This document shows positions 7,096-15,359 of a stretch of 64,000 nucleotides of DNA, piece by piece (within the stretch, counting starts at the first letter, position 1; each line of letters starts with the position of its first letter). Below the pieces are notes generated by a model that saw only the letters and a program-made list of their open reading frames with translations, made no database searches and was not told the DNA's origin. Origin of the DNA: Enterococcus mundtii (lineage in GTDB: Bacteria; Bacillota; Bacilli; Lactobacillales; Enterococcaceae); contig NZ_AP019810.1 of assembly GCF_013394305.1 (NCBI RefSeq), positions 1,619,501-1,683,500 on the forward strand. The letters run 5' to 3'. The position numbers and the translations under genes were made by a program.

Positions 7096-10000
7096 ATGAA
7101 AATTAAAAAAGTCTTGGTCGTGGCAAGTGTTAGTCTTCTTTGTTTTCCTTCGCTCTTTTTCTCAGTGATTTCAACGAGTATGCCTGTGTTTGCCATTGAG
7201 AATTCTGTGGAACTATCGAGAGAATCAGAATTGATGGATCCACTGACCAATACAACAGAAACAAAAGCGCCCATTTTTTCATTCGAAGAAAATCAAGAGC
7301 CATCTATAGCAAATAAACAGTTTCAATTAGTCGTACGTTCCAGTCAAGATGTTTCCGAGTTTGTGTTGAATCTCCCAGAGGGAGTCAGTATCGTAGAAGA
7401 CAAATCTGCTGATAGTAAGTTCACTAATATAGAAGGAGGCCAGTGGCAAGTACGGACGAATTCTCCACAAATGATCTTTTCCATTCCACTAGTTGTAGAA
7501 AAAGCAGGAGCCTATGAGATAGCTGTCGGAGAATCAAAAATGACGCTTAACATTCAATCAGAGGAGAGTCAACAACCCAGTGAACAAGAAGTCACTTCCT
7601 CGGAAGAAAAAGAAACAGCGAAGACCGAAGAATCAACAGTCGAAGAAGAAGCGAGTGTATCAAGTGATGAAAAATCATCAACCACAGATACTTCGCAAAA
7701 TGATCCAGAACAAGTAACAGAAAGCGCTCGGTCAACAAAAGAAGCGAGTGTCCAAGATGTGGCGAATTGGGAAGAGTTTATCCGTGCATTTGTAGATCCG
7801 TCAATAACAACGATTAATGTTGTTTCTGATTTTCAAACACCAGATAATCCTCGACTCAATCTAACGGATATTACAACAGGTGGAACGAATAATCCTAATG
7901 GTGGGACAGCATTTGTTTATCTTAATGTAGCTAATATCTCTAGAAATCTAACGGTCGAAGGAAATGGCCATCAAATTGATTTTCGCGCAATCACTTTATG
8001 TTTTAACAATATTACGGCTAATTCTTCAACTCCTTGGAATATCGCGTTAAAAGATTTAGAGATATACCACGGAAACTATTATGGACCGTTGACTTTCAAT
8101 GATTTGAACGTGACGAATCAAACTGCTAGTCAGATCACTTACCATAATATTACGAACTACGGAAATCAACTGATTCATTCACCTTACAGTAGTATTAAAA
8201 TCTCAGGTAAATCAAGTAGTAAACAAGTATCAGAGTATACTTCCTCTTTTGGTACGTGGCGCATCAATGCACTAGATCAAACGAATATCTATGCTTCAAA
8301 TTTAACGATAGTTGAAGATGCTGAGGTTGAATTAGAAACAATTAGCGCAGGTAATTTAGATTTAGGAGGAGTAGTACACCCCAATAACAACTTTAGAATG
8401 GAAAAAAATTCATCTTTAAATGCTGTATCAAAAGGAAATGCTGGCGAAGCTGATGGAACAAGTTTACTCGTTCGAAGAGGCAGTGTTGAAATAGATGAGG
8501 GTGCAAAGCTGAACTTAGTACCACAAAATCTAAGATCAGCAATTTCTTTACGTACTGCGAACTCATCGCTCAGAATAAAAGAAAAAGGCGTCCTTACCAT
8601 CGATTCTCAAGGAACAAAGGCGAATGCTAATGGTGCCCTATATAATATTATTTGGATGGCGGCAGGAAGTAATCTACTAGTAGAAAGCGGGAGTACACTG
8701 AATATTGTTGCTACTGAAATGGCTGCCTCACCATCGAATCTTTTACATGTTAATGGAGATGCAACGGTATCCATCGGCAAAGATGCCACCTTGAATATAA
8801 AAAGTGACAGCACCTCAAATGATCAAAATTTGATGTACTTCGCTTCTGCTGGGTCAACTTTTGAATTTTCTGATGCTCAAGAAGTCAATTTGGAACGAAC
8901 TGGAACGATTGCCGGAACGTCGACCGCCAACGGATTGATTAATATCGCAGGAAGTACCGGTCTATTAGATATCGATGTCCAATCAGTGAAACAATGGGCA
9001 AGAGGAAATTTTGAAGAGATACCTGATCATTCATGGACACCTATCTTCAATTTGAATCTACGCTATACAGGAATTGTACCTAGGATTAACGATGATGTTT
9101 CTTCTATTCCACAAGAAACAGCGGATAGTTTTAAACAATATTTCACTACGCAAAATGTCCAACGGGTTTTATTTGAAAAAATTCCAGATGTCGAAGTCAC
9201 GATTGATCCGTTAACAGAAGATCCGAATGAAGTGAATTCTCATACGATTACTGGAAAGGCGAATCCTAATAGTATGATCCGCTTCTCAGGCGATCCGGCG
9301 ATTCCTGCAGGCTCTATTACTTCACCTGATATTTCTGAAAGTGAAAAGTATCATACAACGGCAGATGAGAATGGGGATTATCGTTATGAATTACCGGAAG
9401 ATCGACGATTCACTGCTGGAAATACCGTGACAGCCTATGCTTTTTTGAATGGGAAAAATGATACCGCTAGTACAATGGTAGAGGAAAAAATTGTGGTGGC
9501 ACCTGTGGATCCATTAGATCCTGAAACGGAAGTTGAACCGGAGAATAAACCAGAAATCCCAGAAGATCAAGGACGTTTGAGTCTAGATTTTGTGTCCCAA
9601 TTTAACTTTGAGACACAAAAAATATCTGTTAGTGATCAAACGTATTACGCCCAACCACAACGGTTATTAAATGAAGATGGAACGGTTAACGAGACGAAAG
9701 AGCGTCCAAACTATGTGCAGATCAGTGACCGTCGTGCCGCCAATGAGCGCAATGGATGGCAATTATCAGTTACTCAGAACGGACAATTCCGTAATGAAAG
9801 CGGACATGAATTGATTGGGTCTGAAATCCAGTTATTCAATCAAGAACTAGTGACTGCACAAGGCGGGACTAAACCTGAACTACAGGAAGAACCTGTACAA
9901 AGAATCGTACCAAATACAAGGAAAGTACTCATACAAGCAAACGGAGAATCTGGTACAGGAACGTGGATCTATCGTTTTGGGGATCAACAAACGGCAGATA

Positions 10001-10098
10001 AAAGTGTCAGTCTCTATGTCCCTGGAGGGACAAATCCAGAAGCAACTAGTTATTCGACCAAGCTGACATGGGAATTAAGTGCAGTTCCTGGTAATTAA
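7096..10098 (+). CDS. Large WxL surface protein with beta-helix-like adhesin region
   Basis: The product has 1000 residues. The signal peptide ends near VFAIEN. An Ig-like region follows, then a Ser/Glu-rich spacer at about residues 155-215. Residues of about 230-650 form a repetitive, Asn- and Ser-rich stretch with the regular pattern of a right-handed beta helix (pectate-lyase-like adhesins). An Ig/bacterial big domain (ITGKANPNSMIRFSG) and a C-terminal WxL domain (NGWQLSV, then LTWEL with Trp992) finish it. GGAGG overlaps the DUF916 stop. It is probably the main adhesin presented by the operon; the binding target is not evident. Confidence 0.87.
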   Translation: MKIKKVLVVASVSLLCFPSLFFSVISTSMPVFAIENSVELSRESELMDPLTNTTETKAPIFSFEENQEPSIANKQFQLVVRSSQDVSEFVLNLPEGVSIVEDKSADSKFTNIEGGQWQVRTNSPQMIFSIPLVVEKAGAYEIAVGESKMTLNIQSEESQQPSEQEVTSSEEKETAKTEESTVEEEASVSSDEKSSTTDTSQNDPEQVTESARSTKEASVQDVANWEEFIRAFVDPSITTINVVSDFQTPDNPRLNLTDITTGGTNNPNGGTAFVYLNVANISRNLTVEGNGHQIDFRAITLCFNNITANSSTPWNIALKDLEIYHGNYYGPLTFNDLNVTNQTASQITYHNITNYGNQLIHSPYSSIKISGKSSSKQVSEYTSSFGTWRINALDQTNIYASNLTIVEDAEVELETISAGNLDLGGVVHPNNNFRMEKNSSLNAVSKGNAGEADGTSLLVRRGSVEIDEGAKLNLVPQNLRSAISLRTANSSLRIKEKGVLTIDSQGTKANANGALYNIIWMAAGSNLLVESGSTLNIVATEMAASPSNLLHVNGDATVSIGKDATLNIKSDSTSNDQNLMYFASAGSTFEFSDAQEVNLERTGTIAGTSTANGLINIAGSTGLLDIDVQSVKQWARGNFEEIPDHSWTPIFNLNLRYTGIVPRINDDVSSIPQETADSFKQYFTTQNVQRVLFEKIPDVEVTIDPLTEDPNEVNSHTITGKANPNSMIRFSGDPAIPAGSITSPDISESEKYHTTADENGDYRYELPEDRRFTAGNTVTAYAFLNGKNDTASTMVEEKIVVAPVDPLDPETEVEPENKPEIPEDQGRLSLDFVSQFNFETQKISVSDQTYYAQPQRLLNEDGTVNETKERPNYVQISDRRAANERNGWQLSVTQNGQFRNESGHELIGSEIQLFNQELVTAQGGTKPELQEEPVQRIVPNTRKVLIQANGESGTGTWIYRFGDQQTADKSVSLYVPGGTNPEATSYSTKLTWELSAVPGN

Positions 10099-10125
10099 AG
10101 GAAAGAGAATCGTTCTCTTTCCTTT
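10097..10125 (+). terminator. Rho-independent terminator of the WxL operon
   Basis: Perfect 13-base arms AAAGGAAAGAGAA and complement flank a TCG loop, followed by a T-rich stretch. It overlaps the stop codon of the large WxL gene. Confidence 0.85.
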
Positions 10126-10500
10126 CTTTGTATAGGAGTAAATTCAGGGAAACTCGTTTTAGTTTGTTTAGAAGGTTCAAGTTTGAACTTACATAAATCA
10201 TCAATATATATAATTTATCCTTAGTAGGATAATTCATATTTAATGAATAAAATTTTGAGTAAAATACGATTATGCTCTAAAAAGAACACTTTATGAAAAA
10301 AATAACTTATCCTTTTATATTCATATTATAATTTTCTTAAAGAAAGGAATGAAGGATATGAAGAGAATAAAGTAAATATTGTGAATAAGTTAAAAGAAAT
10401 ATATATCATTTAACCGCTGAAGTTTCTACTCAATAAAGATAAGATGATGAAAAAAAGTTGATAGAAAGTGATTAAATAATAGAAAGGAATTTTCTCAAAC
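10126..10500. other. AT-rich intergenic stretch
   Basis: No gene is supported here. The stretch is strongly AT-rich, with several short frames broken by stops. GAAAGGAA near 10481-10489 is the ribosome-binding region of the next gene. Confidence 0.5.
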
Positions 10501-10971
10501 ATGAATTATTTAAAAGATTATCGTTTATGGTTATGTCTTGTAGGAATCGTTGGGTTAGGATTTTTATCAAGTATTTTTAGTGGCAACCCAGGAGACTATT
10601 ATTATTCTTTACAGTTACCGCCATTTGCACCGCCTAGCTGGATATTCGGACCGATGTGGACCCTTCTATATATTATGATGGGAGGCGCGTTGTATTTAAT
10701 AATCAATCTACCTTCTACAAAAATGAAGGGCAGATTATTAATCCTATTTGCGATTCAGTTTATTTGTAATTTTTTATGGACGATATTATTCTTTAATTTG
10801 AAGAATAGCTTTATTGCAGCTATTGATATCAGCTTACTTTTAGTTTTCTTAACGATTTTACTCTATCAATTGTGGATGAATAGTCGGAAAGCTATGCTAT
10901 TGATGATTCCCTATTATATATGGGTAATATTTGCTACTATATTAAATTATTCAATTTATTTTTTGAATTAA
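10501..10971 (+). CDS. TspO/MBR family membrane protein
   Basis: The product has 156 residues, the usual length, with five predicted transmembrane helices. The family signature LPPFAPPSWIFGPMWTLLYIMMG is clear at the first loop. TspO proteins bind tetrapyrroles and cholesterol-like ligands and are linked to stress and porphyrin handling; the role in firmicutes is not settled. It appears to be a single-gene transcript, with no functional link visible to its neighbours. Confidence 0.9.
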   Translation: MNYLKDYRLWLCLVGIVGLGFLSSIFSGNPGDYYYSLQLPPFAPPSWIFGPMWTLLYIMMGGALYLIINLPSTKMKGRLLILFAIQFICNFLWTILFFNLKNSFIAAIDISLLLVFLTILLYQLWMNSRKAMLLMIPYYIWVIFATILNYSIYFLN

Positions 10972-11050
10972 TTCACGTGGAAATATATCAATATTAGTCT
11001 CTAAATAATAAAATTTTTTATTGAATAAAGTATCTTTTGTTGAAATTACT

Positions 11051-11093
11051 AATACCACACAGACTGAACGATCACTTCAGTTTGTGTGGTATT
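11051..11093. terminator. Bidirectional terminator between tspO and the response regulator
   Basis: Arms of 18 bases (11051-11068 and 11076-11093) pair with one wobble around a 7-base loop. It lies between convergent genes and has T-rich flanks on the plus side. Confidence 0.8.
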
Positions 11094-11122
11094 TTATATA
11101 AATAGTCAATTGAATTTAATTT

Positions 11123-11851
11123 TCAAGTAATTAGTTTTTTCAGACCACGAATGGATACTGGAATAATGTCCCCGTTTTCTAAAGTAACTTCCCGTATTTT
11201 TTTATTAATCATTTGAATATTCTGGGTATTTACTACAAATGATTTATGGCAACGAATAAAGTGATGGTTTCTATCTTCAATCTCTTTTATGTTGCCATAG
11301 AACTGGAATTGACTATAAGGGAGATGTACCTCTAATTTATGAGGTACACCAGGAGAAGTAGAAAAGTATTGGATATCTTTAACAGGTAAAAATTTGATTT
11401 CATCGTTGAATTCGATTTTAAACATCTCTTTTTCTAAAGGAGCTATTTGAAGATCTTTAAATAGCTTACTTAAAATACGTTCGATATTATCTTTCAAATG
11501 TAAAATATCTTCCTTGATAATATAATCAGTGGGTTCAATATTATTTTTCAAAATAATCAACGAAAGATCAGTATAAGAAGTGACATAAATTATTTTACCA
11601 GATGGATCAAGATCACGAATTTTTTTACCGAGTTCAATCCCATTCAATTCACTGTCCTTCAATTCGATATCTAAAAAATAAATACCAAAAGGAGATGTAT
11701 TTATTTGAACACTTGTGAGTAAATCTTGGGGATTTGAAGTAACGAAATGGATATAGTAGCCTAAATTTTCAATCATGATTCGATTCTTTATGACAGTAGT
11801 TATCATCTCCAGTTGTTTCGGATCATCTTCACATATATATATTGGAATCAT
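11123..11851 (-). CDS. AgrA/FsrA-like LytTR response regulator
   Basis: The product has 242 residues. The receiver domain has an acidic pocket at Glu8, Asp9 and Asp10 and a phosphoacceptor Asp61 in FLDIEL. The C-terminal LytTR DNA-binding domain contains HHFIRCHKSFVVNTQNI, the conserved core of AgrA, FsrA and ComE. It follows its histidine kinase by 14 bases on the same strand. In related systems this pair reads a secreted cyclic peptide. No agrB- or agrD-like gene is next to it here, so the signal is unknown. Confidence 0.9.
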   Translation of the reverse strand: MIPIYICEDDPKQLEMITTVIKNRIMIENLGYYIHFVTSNPQDLLTSVQINTSPFGIYFLDIELKDSELNGIELGKKIRDLDPSGKIIYVTSYTDLSLIILKNNIEPTDYIIKEDILHLKDNIERILSKLFKDLQIAPLEKEMFKIEFNDEIKFLPVKDIQYFSTSPGVPHKLEVHLPYSQFQFYGNIKEIEDRNHHFIRCHKSFVVNTQNIQMINKKIREVTLENGDIIPVSIRGLKKLIT

Positions 11852-11865
11852 TAAAAAAGCTCCTT

Positions 11866-13146
11866 TTAATGTGTTTGTATATAAATTGTTTGAGAAAAAC
11901 GCTGATTTTCAATTGAAGTTTCAATCAATAGATAAGGGTTCGTTTTTGCCAAATTATCCAGGATATGCAGACCCAGTCCTTCATTTTTAGGATTGCTCTT
12001 CGTAGAAAAACCCTTTTGTTTTAATTGGTTAAGTGGTAGTGTATTGATAGTTGTATTAACTACTCGAATAACTAACGAATTTTTCTTCTTTAAAATTAAC
12101 AATTCGATTTTTTTCTTTTTTGTCACAGCAGCTCCTTCTGTTGCGTTATCTAAGACAATACCAAGTATACGAACTAAATTAACCGTATGCTTGGAATCAA
12201 TTTTTACTTCTTCAGGTATGGTTATCTGTAGAGAGATACTTTTCTCTATTGCCATCATCAATTTTAATGACAATAAACTTCTTATTTCCGGTACATTTAT
12301 TTTATCTAATAAACTAAGATTTACTGGGGTAAGATTCATTATCTCACGTGTAGGAAGTATATTTTGATCGTAATATTTTTGTAGTCCTTCTAGATCCTCT
12401 TCAATAATATAACTATTCATCGAAAATAATAGATTCTGATAGTCATGCTTGAATTCCCTAAGTTCTTGATAATTTTTCTCAATATCTCTTATATAATCTT
12501 GTTGTAGCTGGATTCGTTGTTCTAATAATTGTTCTTCCATTTTTGCATTTGAAATTTTCCAATAATAAATAAAAATAATTAAACCAATACATAGATATAG
12601 AATAAAAAAAGTAGTATTTAATGCAAGAACTTCCGGATTTCCTCCCGAAAAACGAGTATATAAGATAATAATATAATAAGTTGAAAGAATAAATACACCG
12701 ATTGTACCGATTATTTGGTAATCAATTACATAAGACCAATTATCAAGAGATTTTCTAAAACTATAAGCAAGGATAAAAGACAAAAGAGCTGAAAGCGCAA
12801 TATGAAAGTATTGCGAGCTGTCTCCGGGTTCGATCACTGGAGAACCAAATACTATAAAATCTCCTATACTTGCTAGATGATCTCCTAGTAGGGAAGATAA
12901 TAATCCCAAAGTTAAAGCATATACTAAGGGTCGATGTGATGAAGATAAACAATGGAATATCATAGCTAACATAAAAATTGCTATTAGTGTAGAAAAAATC
13001 CCAAATAGTGGGTACAAGACACTTAATAAGATAGCATTTAAACAAGTAACAATTAGAAAAAGAGATTTATGTACTATTTGATAATCGATGAGTAATATAC
13101 AAATTGTATATATGAAATATTGTAAGGCTATAGGCCATAAAAACAT
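11866..13146 (-). CDS. AgrC/FsrC-like sensor histidine kinase
   Basis: The product has 426 residues from the ATG at 13146. AGGAG ends directly against an earlier ATG at 13155 but stands 8 bases before 13146, so the second start is preferred. Six or seven N-terminal helices form the sensor. A coiled stretch (EEQLLEQRIQLQQDYIRDIE) leads to the phosphoacceptor His in REFKHDYQN. The ATPase part has NATEGA and GLGLHIL, the N and G boxes of the HPK10 family. It is co-transcribed with the LytTR regulator. The ligand is presumably a peptide, by family analogy only. Confidence 0.9.
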   Translation of the reverse strand: MFLWPIALQYFIYTICILLIDYQIVHKSLFLIVTCLNAILLSVLYPLFGIFSTLIAIFMLAMIFHCLSSSHRPLVYALTLGLLSSLLGDHLASIGDFIVFGSPVIEPGDSSQYFHIALSALLSFILAYSFRKSLDNWSYVIDYQIIGTIGVFILSTYYIIILYTRFSGGNPEVLALNTTFFILYLCIGLIIFIYYWKISNAKMEEQLLEQRIQLQQDYIRDIEKNYQELREFKHDYQNLLFSMNSYIIEEDLEGLQKYYDQNILPTREIMNLTPVNLSLLDKINVPEIRSLLSLKLMMAIEKSISLQITIPEEVKIDSKHTVNLVRILGIVLDNATEGAAVTKKKKIELLILKKKNSLVIRVVNTTINTLPLNQLKQKGFSTKSNPKNEGLGLHILDNLAKTNPYLLIETSIENQRFSQTIYIQTH

Positions 13147-13231
13147 AGAATACATCTCCTAATGTGTTTTCTAAAATTATAACATAAAGCTTATAATATA
13201 ATTTTTTAGTAATTAATTTAACCTTTTTAAT

Positions 13232-13258
13232 TGTATAGAAAATTACGTTTTCTATACA
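13232..13258. repeat. Perfect inverted repeat upstream of the kinase gene
   Basis: TGTATAGAAAA and its complement flank a 5-base spacer (TTACG). It lies about 85 bases upstream of the kinase start and 180 bases before the Fst-like gene, between divergent transcripts. It could be an operator or a weak hairpin; neither reading is proven. Confidence 0.5.
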
Positions 13259-13403
13259 GTTGGATATTTTACAAGTTATATTAAGTTTAATAAGAGTTTT
13301 TCTTTTAGTCAGGGTATGTTTTATTGTGATGGTTTATCAATATATATAGAAATGTACTAAAATGAGATTTTCAGTTAGGGTATGATATTTATGCTGTCTG
13401 CTA

Positions 13404-13425
13404 CCCTGGCCTATTCTGGCAAGGG
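13404..13425 (+). promoter_or_regulatory. Leader stem pairing near the toxin ribosome-binding site
   Basis: CCCTGGCC at 13404-13411 can pair with GGCAAGGG at 13418-13425 with one mismatch, enclosing the start of the ribosome-binding region (AGGGGAGGAGG). An outer pair AGGGTA/TACCCT (13377-13382 with 13402-13407) competes with it. Leader structures of this kind restrain translation in Fst/par loci. Confidence 0.45.
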
Positions 13426-13439
13426 GAGGAGGTTGTATT

Positions 13440-13571
13440 ATGAATTACCTTTTCGATATGTTTTTTGCAATCGTAGCAGAAGTAACCGCGCATTACATCT
13501 GTAAATGGCTTGATTGCAAAATTATTGCCAAAAAAGACAGTAAGCCTACCTTTAATCTGAATAGAACGTAA
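13440..13571 (+). CDS. Fst-like type I toxin peptide
   Basis: This 43-residue ORF starts with MNYLFDMFFAIVAEVTAHYI, one transmembrane helix, followed by CKWLD and a charged, polar tail. Small firmicute type I toxins of the Fst/Ldr group have this shape and often carry a WLD or similar motif after the helix. AGGGGAGGAGG precedes the ATG. It is followed by a bidirectional terminator, a repeated start-codon sequence and a convergent promoter, which together support a toxin-antitoxin locus. The peptide would act by inserting into the cell membrane. Confidence 0.72.
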   Translation: MNYLFDMFFAIVAEVTAHYICKWLDCKIIAKKDSKPTFNLNRT

Positions 13572-13631
13572 AAGAAAACCACTAGCCCGCCAGCTAGTGG
13601 TTTTTGGTGTATCATGAATTACCTTTTCGTT
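13571..13631 (-). ncRNA. Predicted antisense antitoxin RNA (RNA II-like)
   Basis: A promoter at 13665-13638 would start a transcript near 13631. It would read through the complement of the repeated start-codon sequence and end at the shared hairpin, giving about 60 bases, close to the 65-base RNA II of par. Its pairing with the toxin mRNA at both the repeat and the terminator would block translation. The ends are estimates. Confidence 0.6.
13575..13604. terminator. Bidirectional terminator of the Fst-like locus
   Basis: AAAACCACTAGC and its complement surround a 6-base loop. T and A runs on both sides allow termination of both the toxin mRNA and the convergent antisense RNA. Confidence 0.85.
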
Positions 13632-13637
13632 AAAACA

Positions 13638-13665
13638 ACTATACCATATCTACTAAAAAATACAA
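13638..13665 (-). promoter_or_regulatory. Antisense RNA promoter
   Basis: On the minus strand TTGTAT (-35, 13665-13660) and TATAGT (-10, 13643-13638) are 16 bases apart. It drives transcription toward the toxin gene. Confidence 0.65.
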
Positions 13666-13717
13666 TCAGTAGATAATGGACGAATTATCATTACCACTTT
13701 GATGAAAAAATGAATAA

Positions 13718-13949
13718 TCATTTACCAACAAGATATTGAAAGGCAGGATCGTACTCTGTTGATGCTTGAGATATTAATACATCCATCTCATCAGTTAAGC
13801 TTTGTTTTTTTGAATTGCTGCTTGAAGTTTTTCCTTATCTAAAAATCTAAAAAATTATATCTTCAGGATGTAACCCGTTTTCTTTGAGAAACGCCTTTGA
13901 AATTGTTCATACTACTTAATTATCCAAATTTTCTTTCTTCAATTGCCAT
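13718..13949 (-). pseudogene. Decayed MazE/AbrB-like antitoxin gene
   Basis: An ATG at 13949 is preceded by a strong GGGGAGGG. The pieces MAIEERKFG, then ISKAFLKENGLHPEDI, then LTDEMDVLISQASTEYDPAFQYLVGK lie in different frames in the right order for a protein of about 77 residues. Stops and frameshifts interrupt it. The middle piece resembles the SpoVT/AbrB fold of MazE-type antitoxins (xxIPKAFLKENGL). No intact toxin gene adjoins it. The family call is tentative. Confidence 0.45.
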
Positions 13950-13975
13950 ATTCTTCACCCTCCCCTTTTCTCTTT

Positions 13976-13992
13976 GTATATACCGTATATAC
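13976..13992. promoter_or_regulatory. Operator-like palindrome
   Basis: Two copies of the self-complementary GTATATAC are separated by one C. It lies just upstream of the decayed antitoxin gene, where such systems bind their own repressor. It may be a leftover operator. Confidence 0.4.
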
Positions 13993-14050
13993 GCTTGTTG
14001 ATATTAAATCAACTGTATTGTCTCTTATGTCTAATTATATAGAAAGATAA

Positions 14051-14212
14051 ATTTTCCTTTACATTATTGTTTTCAGCTCAGTTCGCAAAGTAAGTGAAAT
14101 ACAAAGTCGCTTATTCCGTGAGTGGAATATAGCTGATACGATAAGAAAATCTTTCAAATTAGCGAAACAAGATGAATTAGTTTCTATTGACAGTGAAAGT
14201 AAGAAGAGTTGA
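14051..14212 (+). pseudogene. Unrecognised gene 3' fragment
   Basis: The frame is open from 14051 to a TGA at 14210, reading VRKVSEIQSRLFREWN and then FKLAKQDELVSIDSES, which looks like real protein. It has no start codon with a ribosome site and no homologous upstream part. I do not recognise the family. It is probably the tail of a gene lost by deletion, in line with the neighbouring antitoxin debris. Confidence 0.35.
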
Positions 14213-14307
14213 CAAATAAATCAAAGATATCGTCTATACAAGATGTTGCTGTTTTAGAATAGATCTTTTCTCGTAACCATTGTTCAACTAACGAATCAAG
14301 CGCAAAA

Positions 14308-15246
14308 TCAATGATTTTTTGCGTTTTTTTTTCGATAATTTGACGGAGTCATTTGGGTTTCACGTTTAAAAAGGCTACTGAAATAATTCGCGTCTTCAAA
14401 ACCAGCTTCCAAGGCAATATCGATGATTTTCAACTCAGTATGCAGTAACAGGTATTCGGCTTTTTTGATGCGCATTTGATTTAGATACGTAAAAAAAGTC
14501 ATACGGAAATGTTTTTTAAAGAAACGACAGAAATGCTCTTTGCTATAGCCAATATGACGACTGATTGCTTCAAGAGTGATGGTGTTTTGGTAATTTTCTT
14601 CAAGGTATAGAATGATTTTTTTACAGCGATAGGTGTTGAGTTTGTTTTTACTAGCAACTAATTTTGTAGGATTTACCTGAGTACTGCAGCGCGAAAAATG
14701 TTTGAGCAGTAAGAATAATTGTGCTTTGATCGTCAGTTCAAAGCGAGATTCTTTCAAGGCAAATGTATCAATGATCGTGATAACAAGTTGTTGGATCTCC
14801 AAAATATCTGAGCAATCATTTGTAAAATGGATCGCTACTTGTTCTGGTGAATGGAGCAATGGATCAAGATAAGTTTGCTGAATATGATCAGAAACGCGAC
14901 TTTCAATGAATGAAGCATCAAATACGATGGCAAAAAATGCACAGGCATTCATTTGATGATTGAGTGCTTCATGTAATTGATTCGCAGGAATAAACATAAC
15001 CTCTCCTTCGTGAACAACGTAAGTTACTCCTTCTATTTTGACTTCCATGAGTCCTTGATAGACATAAAGAATCTCTAGTTCTCGATGCCAATGGGGGTGG
15101 ATCATATTTTCCTGATGGGTTGGGTGATTCGTATAGTGAACGGCAATTGGAAACAAACTATCCCCATGTTCGGTCATTTCCTTTAGCGTGGTATCAATAT
15201 CTTGTTGACTAGGATTGGGGGTAAAAATATCGTTTGGTCTAAACAT
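14308..15246 (-). CDS. AraC-family regulator with cupin sensor domain
   Basis: The product has 312 residues from the ATG at 15246, which stands 7 bases after GGAGG; a GTG at 15249 is closer and less likely. The N-terminal half has a cupin pattern (HPHWHRELEILYVYQG). The C-terminal 100 residues carry two helix-turn-helix units (ITLEAISRHIGYSKEHFCRFFKKHF and IIDIALEAGFEDANYFSSLFKRE). It is divergent from the sugar ABC transporter and GH31 operon and most likely activates it when a sugar is bound. Its stop falls within a hairpin with a T run on the plus strand. Confidence 0.9.
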   Translation of the reverse strand: MFRPNDIFTPNPSQQDIDTTLKEMTEHGDSLFPIAVHYTNHPTHQENMIHPHWHRELEILYVYQGLMEVKIEGVTYVVHEGEVMFIPANQLHEALNHQMNACAFFAIVFDASFIESRVSDHIQQTYLDPLLHSPEQVAIHFTNDCSDILEIQQLVITIIDTFALKESRFELTIKAQLFLLLKHFSRCSTQVNPTKLVASKNKLNTYRCKKIILYLEENYQNTITLEAISRHIGYSKEHFCRFFKKHFRMTFFTYLNQMRIKKAEYLLLHTELKIIDIALEAGFEDANYFSSLFKRETQMTPSNYRKKNAKNH

Positions 15247-15359
15247 CACATTTCCTCCATTTTGATCAATATTACAAGGTATTTTGATTAAGATAGCGAT
15301 TACATACCGTTGTAAATATCAATATAATCAATTTGTTAATAAGAGGAGGAGGAATAATC

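Larger units (their letters stand above)
13434..13629. repeat. Direct repeat pair shared by toxin mRNA and antisense RNA
   Basis: A 22-base sequence covering the toxin start codon (13434-13455) recurs at 13608-13629 with one mismatch; the core ATGAATTACCTTTTCG is identical. Read convergently, the second copy makes the antisense RNA complementary to the toxin start region. This is the layout of DRa/DRb in the pAD1 par locus. Confidence 0.8.

Noticed and set aside
8289-8813. Minus-strand ORFs of 68-103 codons inside the large WxL gene
   Set aside because: They arise from the repetitive composition of the beta-helix region, lack ribosome sites and match no family.
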